A DNA stretch of 24,326 nt from Ophiosphaerella korrae (taxonomy: Eukaryota; Ascomycota; Dothideomycetes; Pleosporales; Phaeosphaeriaceae): positions 1-24,326 of the forward strand of contig JALNQF010000540.1 of the NCBI GenBank assembly GCA_028456385.1. Direction: 5' to 3'. Made by a program: the position numbers and the translations under genes. Shown piece after piece: positions 1 to 9,234 of the stretch (its first letter is position 1; every line of letters begins with the position of its first letter). Under the pieces are notes generated by a model, which had not been told where the DNA came from, did not search any database, and was given only the letters and a program-made list of their open reading frames with translations.

Positions 1-1505
1 GCTAGACGCCTCTATAGCTACGTACAACGCTCTAGTACTATACTCTAATATACTACTATACTAAATCTACTTCTATTTACGCGTTTTACACTTTATTATC
101 TCTACTAATTACTCTTTAAGCTCTATAATCTAGAAGCTTATAAGAGCGTTTTAATATAGTATAAGTTTAGCTCCTTTAATAAGCTATAAGAACCCTTCCT
201 AGGCTAATTTTAGTAATTATACAAAAGAGCTACTTATAAGCTTTAACTAAGAGCTAAATTTATATATATTACTTAGAGTCTTTAACTACTATAGTGTCTC
301 TAGTAGTAAGAGTCTTAGTAAAGTACGTAGCTATACTTTAAAGTAATTAAAGACTTCTTACGCGTTAATAAGAACTAATCTAGATACTTTAAAGGCCTTT
401 TTATAATTCTTATACGTAAATATATTAAAAAACGCGTCTCTAAAGGCTAGAAGGAAGCCTTCCTTATTAATATAGTAGACGCGCTAGTACGCTAAGTCTT
501 GTACGCACTAGGAGTACTTAAGCTTTAATAGTAAGAAGTAGACAACGTTAAGTAGCTAGAAGATATAGGATAAATAGGCTAGTATATAGAGCGTTAGAAT
601 CTTATTTTTAAAGTAGTAGTCCTTAAAATCTTAATTTAAGTAGCTCTTATAGCTATCTAAGATAAGTAGCTAGTATAACCTTACTTAACGCGCCTTTATA
701 TACACGTTAAAGTACTTTAACTACTTAAGACTAAGTATATTATTTATCTATCTATTCTTAGAGATAGAGATCTTCTAATTACGTAGTATATCTATTTCCT
801 TATACTAAGTAGAGATATAGACGCGTCCTTTATAGATAATAAATAGTAGGGTTGTATAGCTAGTAGCGTAAATACTTATAATAGCTATAACCTACTTATA
901 ATTACTTAGCTAAATAAGATTAGGCCTTATATACCTCTCTAAGCCTATAATAACTTTTATTAACCTAATTATTTCTATCTAAAAGCTAGTCTTATTAAAG
1001 TTGTAGATATTATCTAGATTAATACTGTACGTCGCTATTATATCCTATACGAGCTAGAACTACTTACTAATAACTACTAGATCTTCTTAAAGTATTCTCT
1101 AGCAATCCTTTACTTAACTAAAGGTAGTCTTAAGCTTGTCTATACGCGCTATAAAGTGTATAGGCTAGTACTTCCTAACTAGTTCTCTACTACGTATTAC
1201 TAATAGCTTATCTACTATATCTACTACTTTATATAACTAGAGGGTAAATCCTCTTAAATTAAAGTTAAGAATATACTATATAATAGTTTACTCTTCTATT
1301 ATAGTAAGTTTCTAGTAGTTTAGTTAAGTAGCGCGTTAATAAGAGATTCTATAAAGCTAGGTAGAGAGCTACTAATATTATATGTTTAAAGCTATAGCAG
1401 CGTATTATAAAGTCTAAAAATAGCCTAATATATAAGCCTAAAGCCTAAGTTAAATTCTACTTTCTTATAGAGTTAAAATATTATTTTATTAAGACTATAT
1501 TATTA
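1..1505 (-). pseudogene. RIP-inactivated pogo/Fot1-like DDE transposase (copy A, C-terminus outside window)
   Basis: Remnant of a cut-and-paste transposase that would bind the transposon ends in the nucleus and insert at TA. Reading from about 1505 downward, one frame contains an N-terminal CENPB/pogo-like helix-turn-helix region (about 1475-1200) and then the DDE domain. The first catalytic block reads Y-N-F-N-K-T-S-F at 982-1005, the RIP form of the family motif YNFDETGF (Asp to Asn, Glu to Lys, Gly to Ser). The second Asp survives (GAT, complement of 655-657, L-D-S-Y). The third, in the family's 'QPLD' block, reads Asn (complement of 547-549). Stops are TAA/TAG, mostly where Gln is expected. 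The last 60 or so codons seen in copy B lie beyond base 1. The start is approximate because ATG appears to have become ATA. Confidence 0.85.
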
Positions 1506-1524
1506 TTTATACGTAGTATTCTTT

Positions 1525-1580
1525 ATACTAAGAAAAAGTAGCTATTTTAGTAATATAGCTACTTTACTAATAGAATACGT
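1525..1580 (-). repeat. Terminal inverted repeat of Fot-A
   Basis: About 56 bp; read inward on the minus strand it begins ACGTATTCTATTAGTAAAG. It matches the 57-bp ends of Fot-B (13935-13991 and 22773-22829) with a few transitions. It borders a TA at 1581-1582. Confidence 0.88.
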
Positions 1581-1770
1581 TAAGACTAATTTACTATTTT
1601 ATAATATCTCTTATTATACTTATAATTCTTCTAAGTTAGTTTTAGAAGTACTAGTATTAGATATAGTAGTATTATATATATTATAAAGCTTATAAAGATA
1701 ATTAATATACTTATTAAGTATAAAAAGTACTTATTTATATAAGTTAAAGTATATATAAAGAGTATATTTT
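1581..1770. other. Anonymous AT-rich spacer
   Basis: 190 bases between the end of Fot-A and the start of element 4. It is almost entirely A/T with many TA steps. I see no frame, hairpin or similarity to the other elements here. It is presumably the older DNA into which Fot-A inserted at TA. Confidence 0.5.
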
Positions 1771-1860
1771 TATTATAATACTAAGTAATACGTAAGCTAT
1801 TATATTATATATAGTTAGGCTAAGTAATATAGTATAGTAGAACACGTAACTATTTAGTAG

Positions 1861-1958
1861 TAAACGCTTAGGAGTAAACGCTCTAGAGTAAATACTCTAA
1901 AATAAGCGCTTAAGAGTAAACGCTCTAGAGTAAGCACTTAGAAATAAACACTAGATAG
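1861..1958. repeat. Seven 14-bp tandem units, consensus TAAACGCTCTAGAG
   Basis: Units start at 1861, 1875, 1889, 1903, 1917, 1931 and 1945. The third, sixth and seventh are the most decayed. The core CTCTAGAG is a perfect 8-bp palindrome. The unit length is not a multiple of three, which argues against coding. The position near an element end suggests subterminal protein-binding sites or an enhancer-like array. The homologous array at 24040-24137 also has seven units. Confidence 0.9.
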
Positions 1959-2193
1959 CTAGTATATAGGAACGTTAATAGACCTTTATAGACTATTGTT
2001 TTTAATCTTTTCTTTACCTTTTATCTTAATAGAGTATTATAACTAATACTTTAATTAGATTCTTATCTACCTATTAATACTTATATACTTTATAATACTC
2101 TAATAAAAGCTAACTATTAATTAAGTTAAGTAACTAACTTATTTATTAACTTTACCTATCTTATAGAAGCCTACTTGCCCTTATTACTTTTAC

Positions 2194-2198
2194 CTAGT
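2194..2198. repeat. Target-site duplication of G1 (left)
   Basis: The pentamer ctagt directly abuts the left LTR and is repeated at 9664-9668 after the right LTR. A 5-bp duplication is usual for Ty3/gypsy integrases. Confidence 0.92.
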
Positions 2199-2627
2199 TG
2201 TTATAGGCGTAACAAGAGAAATAGAGATAGAACTAATTAGTCCTAACTTAAGTACTAACAAAGTATAGGACGAGTAAGGTAACAACCTTAATTAGGAAAC
2301 TACACATAATTAGGATACCTAGGGTAATCTATAATCTATAGACTCTTAGCATTAATAGATTATAGATTAAGATAATCTATAATCTATTAGTCTTAGCAAC
2401 TATAGATTATAGATTATAATAAGTATATAGTTAGTAACAATATGTATTATTAGGATAGTATTAGTAATTTAATCCTTTAACTATAGAACGCTAATATAAG
2501 ATAGTTATAAAACATCTTCTATTACTTATAAGTTATTATAGATTACTACACGAACTTTTATTATTACCTCCTAATCTACTAATACTCTTTAGGTATTAGG
2601 AAGTTAACCCTAGTAACACCTATTACA
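2199..2627 (+). repeat. 5' LTR of G1
   Basis: Starts TGTTATAGGCGTAACAAG and ends ACACCTATTACA, giving the usual TG...CA ends. It matches 9235-9663 over its full length and is homologous to the G2 LTRs (reverse strand) except near the 3' end, where the sequences diverge. Two consecutive hairpins with 15-bp arms lie at 2325-2416. Confidence 0.93.
2325..2416. repeat. Double hairpin in the G1 5' LTR
   Basis: The arm taatctataatctat (2325-2339) is followed by its reverse complement at 2355-2369. The same arm recurs at 2373-2387 with its reverse complement at 2402-2416. The same arrangement is present at 9361-9452, and on the opposite strand in both G2 LTRs (about 15266-15356 and 21867-21960). It may be a regulatory or RNA structure. 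The arms are themselves TA-rich, but their regular spacing is conserved among copies. Confidence 0.85.
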
Positions 2628-3603
2628 CCTTACTAATTTAGTTATTACAAGAAGCAAAGCGTAAGTAGCGTATAGTCTAGCTAATATAATAGTAGAAAGT
2701 TTAACTAGAAAAACTATAAAAGCACTTATAAGTAGTTATAAGTTAGATAATATAGTATAAAAGGATATTAAAAACTATATAAACGACTTAATCTCTAAAA
2801 AAAAAGATATAAAAATAGTAATTAACGCCCTAGAAATATAGAATAGAGAACTCTAAGAATATACAAAATAGAATAAGGCCTAGATTAAAGCTATTATTAA
2901 AAGATAAAACTAAATAGAATTAATTATATAACGCCTAGAAATAAGTACAACAAAGAAACTACTAAAGATACCTATACTTAAGAAGTTTAATAGAATAAGA
3001 GAGAAACTAAGACCCTTTATAGCTTTAGTACAACTCTAGATAGATGTATAAGTACTATACTTTAATATAGAAGAAAAGAAGGTAATATATATTAGACTAA
3101 ACCTTAAAGAAGATATAATAAGATAGTACAAACCTTACTAGATAGACTATACAACATACTCTTTAATAACCTAGAAAGATAAAATAAAAGCTATCTTTAG
3201 AAGTTATAAATACTTTACTAAACAAATAAGAGTAGTATTTAGAGATATAGACGTTACTTAATAAGCTAAAGAATAGTTAGAAATGCTTATATAAATATAG
3301 AGTATTCCTAAGTACGTATTATAATTTAAATAACTATCTTAAAACATAGAATAGAATAAGTTAGCTTTAATATTACAATTTAAATAAAGGCTAAACTCTA
3401 AAATTCGATATAAAATAATCTATATAGAGAAACTACAAACACTAGAAGCCTTAAAGTAATAAGTAATACAAATTAACAACAATCTTTAAGAATAGAAGAA
3501 GAATAAATATAGAGGTTATACCTAGAACTATAATAAGGGAGACCCTATAATCCTTAACGCTAATAAGGATAGGAAGAAAAAGAAAAAGAATAAAGACTTT
3601 ATG

Positions 3604-3714
3604 TACTTTAACTATAGTAAGAAAGGCTACTACGCGAAAGACTACTAGTTATAAAAGAAAAAGGACGTAGTATATTATAAATATAGTAAACTAGGATACT
3701 TTGTAAAGAACTAT
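3604..3714 (+). other. Two decayed CCHC zinc knuckles in G1 gag
   Basis: Each shows the spacing X2-X4-X4 of a CCHC box, but with Tyr at all four metal positions: Y-F-N-Y-S-K-K-G-Y-Y-A-K-D-Y, then Y-Y-K-Y-S-K-L-G-Y-F-V-K-N-Y. TGT/TGC to TAT/TAC and CAC/CAT to TAC/TAT are both RIP-type changes. Tandem knuckles would have bound element RNA in the nucleocapsid. Confidence 0.88.
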
Positions 3715-5479
3715 AAAAATAAGAACTATAAGAAAGATAAAGAAACTTAGTTAAAGATAACTAAAGGTAAGAGAGAAGCACTAAAAGTATAGGCTAAACC
3801 CTAAGAGAAAGTAGCTAGGAGTAGAGAAATATAATATATAATACTCTATTAGACCTTTTATTATAAGGATAACTACTATATATATCTTTCTAGTAAATAG
3901 AGAGTAAGATACTTCCTATAATAGAGAAATAGAGTAGTAGTAATAAAAGAAAGAATAAAAGCGTAGCTAGAAGAAATAGTATACGTAATAGACCTACTAA
4001 TAGAAGACTTAGAAAGGGAAGAACCCTAAATACTATTAATCTAGGCCGAAGGACTAGTACTAGATAAAGAGACTACTATAACTTCCCCTAAAGGACTATA
4101 AAGAAGTAAGAAGTAAACTAGTATAAGAGGTATAGAGTATACCTAGCTAAATATATATAGCTATAATAGCTATACAATAATAGATATAGAGGAACAAAAC
4201 AAATAATAGAAGTTTATTTAGAAATACTTACTAGTTATAAGTATAGAGGAAGCGTACAAAGACTAGAAAGAACGTAACCCTAAAGAAATAAAGTTTATAC
4301 TATTTTAAGGATAGATAAAGTAGTATATAGTTGTAGTAAGAAGGATACCTATAAAAAAAGAATAGTAATACCTTATAAAAAAAACGTAATAGAATAACAA
4401 AGCCTATATACTAAGAGTACTAGTAGTATACTATATCTTAATAGTAGGTATACCTAGTAAAGATAAATACTAGGAAGGGGATAATAAAATAATAAATCTA
4501 AAACATCTAGTATATTTTAAAGTATTATAGATATTATACCTAGATAAGAACTATATTATATATAGGAACCTTAAAGTAAACAATAATATATAGCTTATAA
4601 GAAGAAGAAGCTATAACTATACTAGAGTAATTCTAGTAGAAGATATCTAAGGATAGGAAGTAATCCTAGAAGATAGTTACGTAGTAGTAAGGCCTAGACT
4701 AAAACTATCTAAGAAATATATCTAAAGAGGACTATAGTATAAATATAAGTATAATAAATGTCTAAAATATAAAGAATATAAACTTAAAGTAAGACTATAG
4801 CCTTAGAAAGATAGATAATTTACAAAGTCGCCTAAGTAAAAAAAGCTAGAAGGTATAAGAAGCCTATATATTACAAAGAAAGGTATATACTAAGGAAAGA
4901 AGGTATAATTAATAATTAATAGTAGAGCTACAAGAAACTTTATATTAAAGAAGTTTGTAGAAACGAAAGGAATATATTATATAACAAAGAAGTACCTTTA
5001 ATAACTAAGTATAATTAAAAGAAAACTATTCTAGAAACCTATTAGGTTTAAGATAGTTCTCTTAACGCTTAAACTAAAAGAGATAACAATTAAGAATATA
5101 GTTATAGATATAACAACAATTAATAACAAACAAGATATAATACTAGGTATACTATAGTTATAGATAACTAACCTATACATTAATTAGAGAACTAGAGAAA
5201 TTAGTTATATAGGAAAAGATATATTAAAAGCTAATATAAAAACTTATAAAGGAGAATTCCTAGAAGAATATAAGAAGTAGGAAAAATAGCTTATAGAACC
5301 TAAAGACTATCTTCTAGAATATTAGCTATAGGACTTAGCAATAAACTTAGAAAAAGACAAGAACGTAGGATAGAGCCTAGTCTATAGAAAAATAGAAGAA
5401 GAATCTAAAATTAAACAAGTATTTATTTAGAACGCGCTAAAGAAAAGATAGATACAAGAATCTAAATCCTTAGTAGTAT

Positions 5480-6080
5480 ATAGACTTATATTTATAGATA
5501 AAAAAGAGATAAGTAATAAAAGGCCCTATATAGATTTTAGAAAAACTAACGCAATTATAAATAAAAATTAATACCTACTACTATAAATTAACGTAATACA
5601 AGATAAGCTATAAAGAGTAAAAATCTTTACAAAACTAGATATCTAAAACGCGTACTACTTAATTAGAATTAAGAAAAGCAATAAATAGAAAATAGAGTTT
5701 AGAATATAGTATAAACTTTATAAATACTAAGTTATACTATTTAGTTTAATAAACGCACTAGTAGTATTCTAAGAAAGAATTAATATAGTACTAAAAGAAT
5801 ACTTAGATATATTTATATTTATATACCTAGATAATATCTTTATATTCTTAGAAATAAAAGAAGAATATATACAATATATATATAAAGTACTAGAGAAATT
5901 AGTAGAAAATAAATTATTTCTTAAAATAAGGAAATACAAGTTCTATACTAAGAAAATAGATTTCCTTAGATTTATTATAGAACTAGGAAAAATCAAGATT
6001 AAACTAAGAAAGATTAAGTTAATTAACAAATAGCTAATACTAAAAAACCTAAAAGAGGTATAACAATTTTATAGGCTAGC
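5480..6080 (+). other. Reverse transcriptase core of G1
   Basis: Shows the order of conserved RT blocks: Y-I-D-F-R-K near 5527, K-L-D-I near 5632, and the polymerase box at 5824-5835, where the second Asp codon (GAT/GAC) is now AAT. The homologous box in G2 is still Y-L-D-D. Polymerase activity would be lost even without the stops. Confidence 0.87.
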
Positions 6081-7380
6081 TAACTTCTATAGAAAGTTAA
6101 TAGTAAGATATTCTAAAGATATAGAACTAATTACAAGACTTATAAAGAAAGACACGCTATTTAAATAGACTAAGGGGTATAATAAAGTATTTAATAAGAT
6201 TAAGAGGAAGTTTATAAAAAATCTAGTTATTAGAATATATAACCTAGACCTACTAGTAATAGTAAAAATAGACGTATCTAACTTAGTCTATAGAATAGTA
6301 CTAATACAAGAAGACCTAAAAACTAAAAAAGAATATTTAGTTAAATACTTCTTTAAGAAAATAAAGCTAGTAGAGCTTAACTACCTAATTTATAATTAAG
6401 AGATACTAGTAATCTATAAAGTATTTAAATAATAGAGAGTATACCTATAAAGAGTAAAGTATTAGATAAAGGTCTATATAGACTATAAGAACCTTATAAG
6501 ATTTATAATAAATAAAGAACTATTATAACGCTATATAAGATAGTAGGAATTCCTATTAATATTTAACTTAGAAATTATATATATAAAAAGGAAAGATAAC
6601 TAGTTTATAGATGCCCTTAGTAGAAGAGTAGACTTATAAGAAGAAGTAAGTACTACTAGTATAGTTCTAGTTAAAAATAAAGAAAGATACTTAATCTTAA
6701 ATATACCTAAAATAGCTATAATACTTAAAAGAAAGAGTAGCAAGCTAGATAAATAGATTTAGAAAACAACTAAAGAAGTATCTAAAGAGATAGAGAAATT
6801 AGAGATCTAAGAAGAACTTATATAAGTATATAGAAAAACGTATATCTTAGGAAAAATTTAAAGAGAATTTATATAATAATTCTATAAACTACTAGTATAT
6901 AGATACTAAAGGATTAATAAAACTCTTAATAGGTTACTATAAGACTATTATATCTTAAAAGCTAGAAAACTAGTAATAGAAGTACTATAAGACTATATAG
7001 AATATTAATAAAATAAGTATAGTAGATATATACTATATAGAATACTATAACTAGTAGAAGTACTAGAAAGACTATAAAAAGTTATTATAATAGACTTTAT
7101 TATAAAGCTACTTAAGTCTAAGGACTTAATATTAGGAGTTAAGTATAATAGAATCTTAATAATAGTAGATAAACTTATAAAGTACTTATACTTTAGACTA
7201 TATAAAGAAAAAAGTAGGATAGAAGTTACTATATACTAGGTTCTAGGAACTATAATTAGTTAATATAGACTACTAGACAAAATTATTATAGATAGAAATA
7301 TAAGATTTATATTAAAACTATAAGGAATAATAATAGTATAATTAGGAATTAAATACGTAATATCTATAGTATATTACTTA

Positions 7381-7805
7381 ACGTATTCTATTAGCGAAGC
7401 AGCTATATTACCAAGAGGGCTACTCTAAAATACACTAAAAAATCGAAAATTCAACATCTAATATCTCGACAACTATACTATAATAACTTCTAAAAATTTA
7501 ATAGATTAAAGATTATATATAAAGTAGTAATCTATAAAATTTTTAGAACGTGTAGCCTAGTTTATTTAATATTATTAATGAAAAAGTGTTTTTTACTATA
7601 GAAAATTTTACTATCTTAAGAACTACTAGGCTGCACGCTTTAAAAATTTCATAGATTACTACTATATATATAATCTTTAATCTATTAAATTTTTAGAAGT
7701 TATTATAGTATAGTTGTTAAGATATTAGATATTAAATTTTCGATTTTTTAGTATATTTCAGAGTAGCCGTCTCGGTAATATAGCCGCTTCGCTAATAGAA
7801 TACGT
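7381..7805. mobile_element. 425-bp foldback MITE with Fot-type termini
   Basis: Non-autonomous DNA transposon. The left arm 7381-7560 and right arm 7626-7805 (180 bp each) are near-perfect reverse complements around a 65-bp loop, so the whole element can fold back. It is flanked by TA on both sides (7379-7380 and 7806-7807). The outer 33 or so bases (starting ACGTATTCTATTAGCGAAG) are the same as the Fot-A/B terminal repeat; the interior is unrelated. It is therefore probably mobilised by the Fot transposase. It has no coding capacity. It keeps more CA/TG dinucleotides than its surroundings. It sits in the conserved integrase motif of G1 (the H-P-Q region). Confidence 0.93.
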
Positions 7806-7807
7806 TA

Positions 7808-8590
7808 TAGATAGATAAATAATTAGAACAAATAAATTAGATAGTAGAATAGTACTTAAGATACTACCTTAACTATAACTAGAATAATTAGGTATAGCTA
7901 CTACCTATAGCATAGTTAGTATATAACAGCGTATAGAATATAGTAATAGGAGTATTACTCTTCTTCGCAAATTATAGATTTAACCCTAGTATATATAGAA
8001 TACTAAGACTAGAAGTATCTTAGTCTCTAAGAGGAGAAAACTTTACTAATAAACTTAGAGATATATATAATTAATTAAGATAGGACGTAGAATTCCTATA
8101 TAATTAGATAGCTAAGTATTACAATAAAAAATACAAAGAGAAACCTTAATTTAGAGAGAGAGAAAAAGTATAGTTAGTTAGAAAAAACGTAAAAAGTAAA
8201 CAACTAAGTTTAAAACTAGATTACGTTAAGATAAGACTATATAAAATTAAGAAAGAAGTTACGCTAGTTATATTTAAATTAAAGCAACTAAATAAGATAA
8301 GGATATACTTAACTTTCTATATAGCGCTACTTAAGATAGTACTATAAAACGTAAAACTACTAGTATATAAAGTAGATATATATAGAGAATAAGAGAAATA
8401 AGAAGTTAAGAAAATCCTAGTATACTAGTTCTATAATAGTAGAAACTACTATATAGTAGAATAGATAGGTGTAAATAAGAAAGGGTAACTATAGGAAGAA
8501 ATATAGGAACTAGAAGATAACTTTAACTACTCTAAGAAACTAAAAGACTTCTAAAGTTAAAACCTTCTAGAACGCCTAGTAGTAAGCTAA
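7808..8590 (+). pseudogene. gag-pol polyprotein of G1, part 2 (integrase C-terminus, chromodomain-like tail)
   Basis: Continues the frame exactly once the MITE and one TA copy are removed. It carries the catalytic Glu region of the integrase, a stretch ending F-F-A-N-Y-R-F-N-P (about 7963-7990) typical of gypsy integrases, and then a C-terminal region. From about 8402 there is E-V-K-K-I-L followed by a pattern resembling a degenerate chromodomain (Y-I-V-E, G-x-N-K-K, W-type positions replaced by stops). Chromodomains direct chromoviruses to heterochromatin. The chromodomain call is less certain than the integrase. The end at 8590 is the first TAA after the conserved C-terminus, but it could be another decayed Gln codon. 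Confidence 0.8.
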
Positions 8591-9207
8591 AAAAACTAAT
8601 ATTACTACTATTAGATAGAGAGATAATAGGAACGCCTAATATAGGACCTACTATAACAATATTAAACGCCTTATCTAAGTTTAGCTTAGTTTCTAGAGCT
8701 TCTAACTACTTAGCTAATTTCTTATTATTTAACGCCTTTATCTTATAAAGATAAGAGAGATAAGCTTAATTCTTTACTAGCTTACTCTATATAAGCTCCT
8801 AGATTTATTTACACTTAGCTTTAGCCTCTATAATTTAAGATAGTAATTTCTCTTAAGTATAGTTAATAGCTCTCCCTATTATTATTAAGCCTAGACGTAA
8901 GAATAAGTATAATAAATATATACTTAGAGAGAGAAATACTAAATACATTATAAGAACTATATATATTTACACAAATATATACTTTATAAGCTCTACTATT
9001 GTTTATAGAAATAATATAAGGAAGAGACTTAGGGTTTAACTTAAGAGAAGTATAACAAGAATAAGGAAATATCTTAATACTATTACGTAATACGCAATTA
9101 GTAAGAAGATAGTAATAATATATAGATAAAATAACTATAGGGAGTAATAAAGAACTATAAATTAATAAAGAAAGTAGATTAATAACTCTAGCTTTAAGAT
9201 AGGAAAA
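8538..9207 (-). other. Conserved antisense reading frame in G1 (between pol and 3' LTR)
   Basis: On the strand opposite to pol, 9207-8866 is free of stops for 114 codons, exceptional in DNA where TAA/TAG are everywhere. The same frame is open or nearly so in G2 (15562-15855) and G3 (10867-11094) and encodes related residues, including a shared ending N-R-E-S-Y before TAA. A second frame then continues through about 8880-8540 with I-N-Y-T-Q-type and A-L-N-N-K-K blocks that also match the other copies; its stops fall mostly at Gln positions. The switch between the two frames could be an intron or a frameshift. Product unknown; a Lys/Gln-rich helical stretch is followed by a Ser-rich one. Confidence 0.5.
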
Positions 9208-9220
9208 CTAGGACCTATTT

Positions 9221-9234
9221 AGAAAAGGAAATAG
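9221..9234 (+). promoter_or_regulatory. Polypurine tract of G1
   Basis: agaaaaggaaatag lies immediately before the 3' LTR, where plus-strand DNA priming occurs in LTR retrotransposons. The homologous tracts are the complements of 15484-15497 in G2 and 10735-10748 in G3. Confidence 0.8.

Larger units (their letters stand above)
1..1580 (-). mobile_element. Fot-A: Fot1/pogo-type DNA transposon, cut by window start
   Basis: Class II transposon of the Tc1/mariner superfamily, Fot1/pogo branch, lying on the minus strand. The right-hand boundary is the terminal inverted repeat, which ends in ACGT at 1580 and is followed by a TA (1581-1582) that fits the TA target duplication of this superfamily. 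Positions 1-460 are the reverse complement of about 22093-22550, and about 460-1580 the reverse complement of 13935-15056, so this is a second copy of Fot-B without the retrotransposon inserted in that copy. The missing end would lie left of base 1. Judging from Fot-B the full length is about 1.87 kb. It is dead: its frame is full of TAA/TAG and differs from Fot-B mostly by transitions. Confidence 0.9.
1771..2198. mobile_element. Element 4 copy A, left part (unclassified repeat)
   Basis: Positions 1771-2147 align without any length difference to 23950-24326, with almost only transitions, so this is one end of a dispersed repeat. The left boundary is fixed by the point where the two copies stop matching (about 1771 and 23950). 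Flanks differ there: anonymous AT-rich DNA on this side, G3 pol sequence in the other copy. It begins tattataatactaag and carries a seven-unit tandem array about 90 bp in. G1 is inserted after 2198, and the element resumes at 9669. The superfamily is not recognised. It could be a DNA transposon with subterminal repeats or the LTR of another retroelement (TATTA could be a RIP form of TGTTA). Confidence 0.7.
2686..7380 (+). pseudogene. gag-pol polyprotein of G1, part 1 (gag to integrase core)
   Basis: Encoded the capsid and enzymes for reverse transcription and integration. A single frame (codon starts congruent to 1 modulo 3) carries everything up to the MITE. It holds a gag region with a retrotransposon capsid-like stretch (about 2965-3500) and two zinc knuckles (3604-3645 and about 3673-3714), whose Cys and His codons read Tyr. 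The protease site is N-S-R at 4918-4926 (from D-S-G), with I-I-N-S-R-A-T-R. The RT has an intact L-D-I motif near 5635 and a catalytic box reading Y-L-D-N at 5824-5835. The integrase begins near 6860; its first Asp is intact at 7093-7095 and a second block reads I-D-R-N. Stops are TAA/TAG, mostly at Gln positions. No ATG is evident at the start; 2686 is an ATA aligned with the same position in G2. Confidence 0.9.

Noticed and set aside
1771..2198. Calling element 4's left end an LTR
   Set aside because: TATTA could be a RIPed TG start, but no matching second LTR, CA end, primer site or target duplication can be seen in this window.
2506..2512. TATAAAA as a core promoter in the G1 LTR
   Set aside because: The homologous G2 base is C (TACAAAA), so the TATA box is probably a RIP product. 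Position alone does not support a promoter call.
3601..3603. ATG at 3601 as a translation start
   Set aside because: It is inside gag, directly before the first zinc knuckle; G2 has ACG at the same codon.
7561..7625. Coding potential in the MITE loop
   Set aside because: Only 65 bases between the arms, with no conserved frame.
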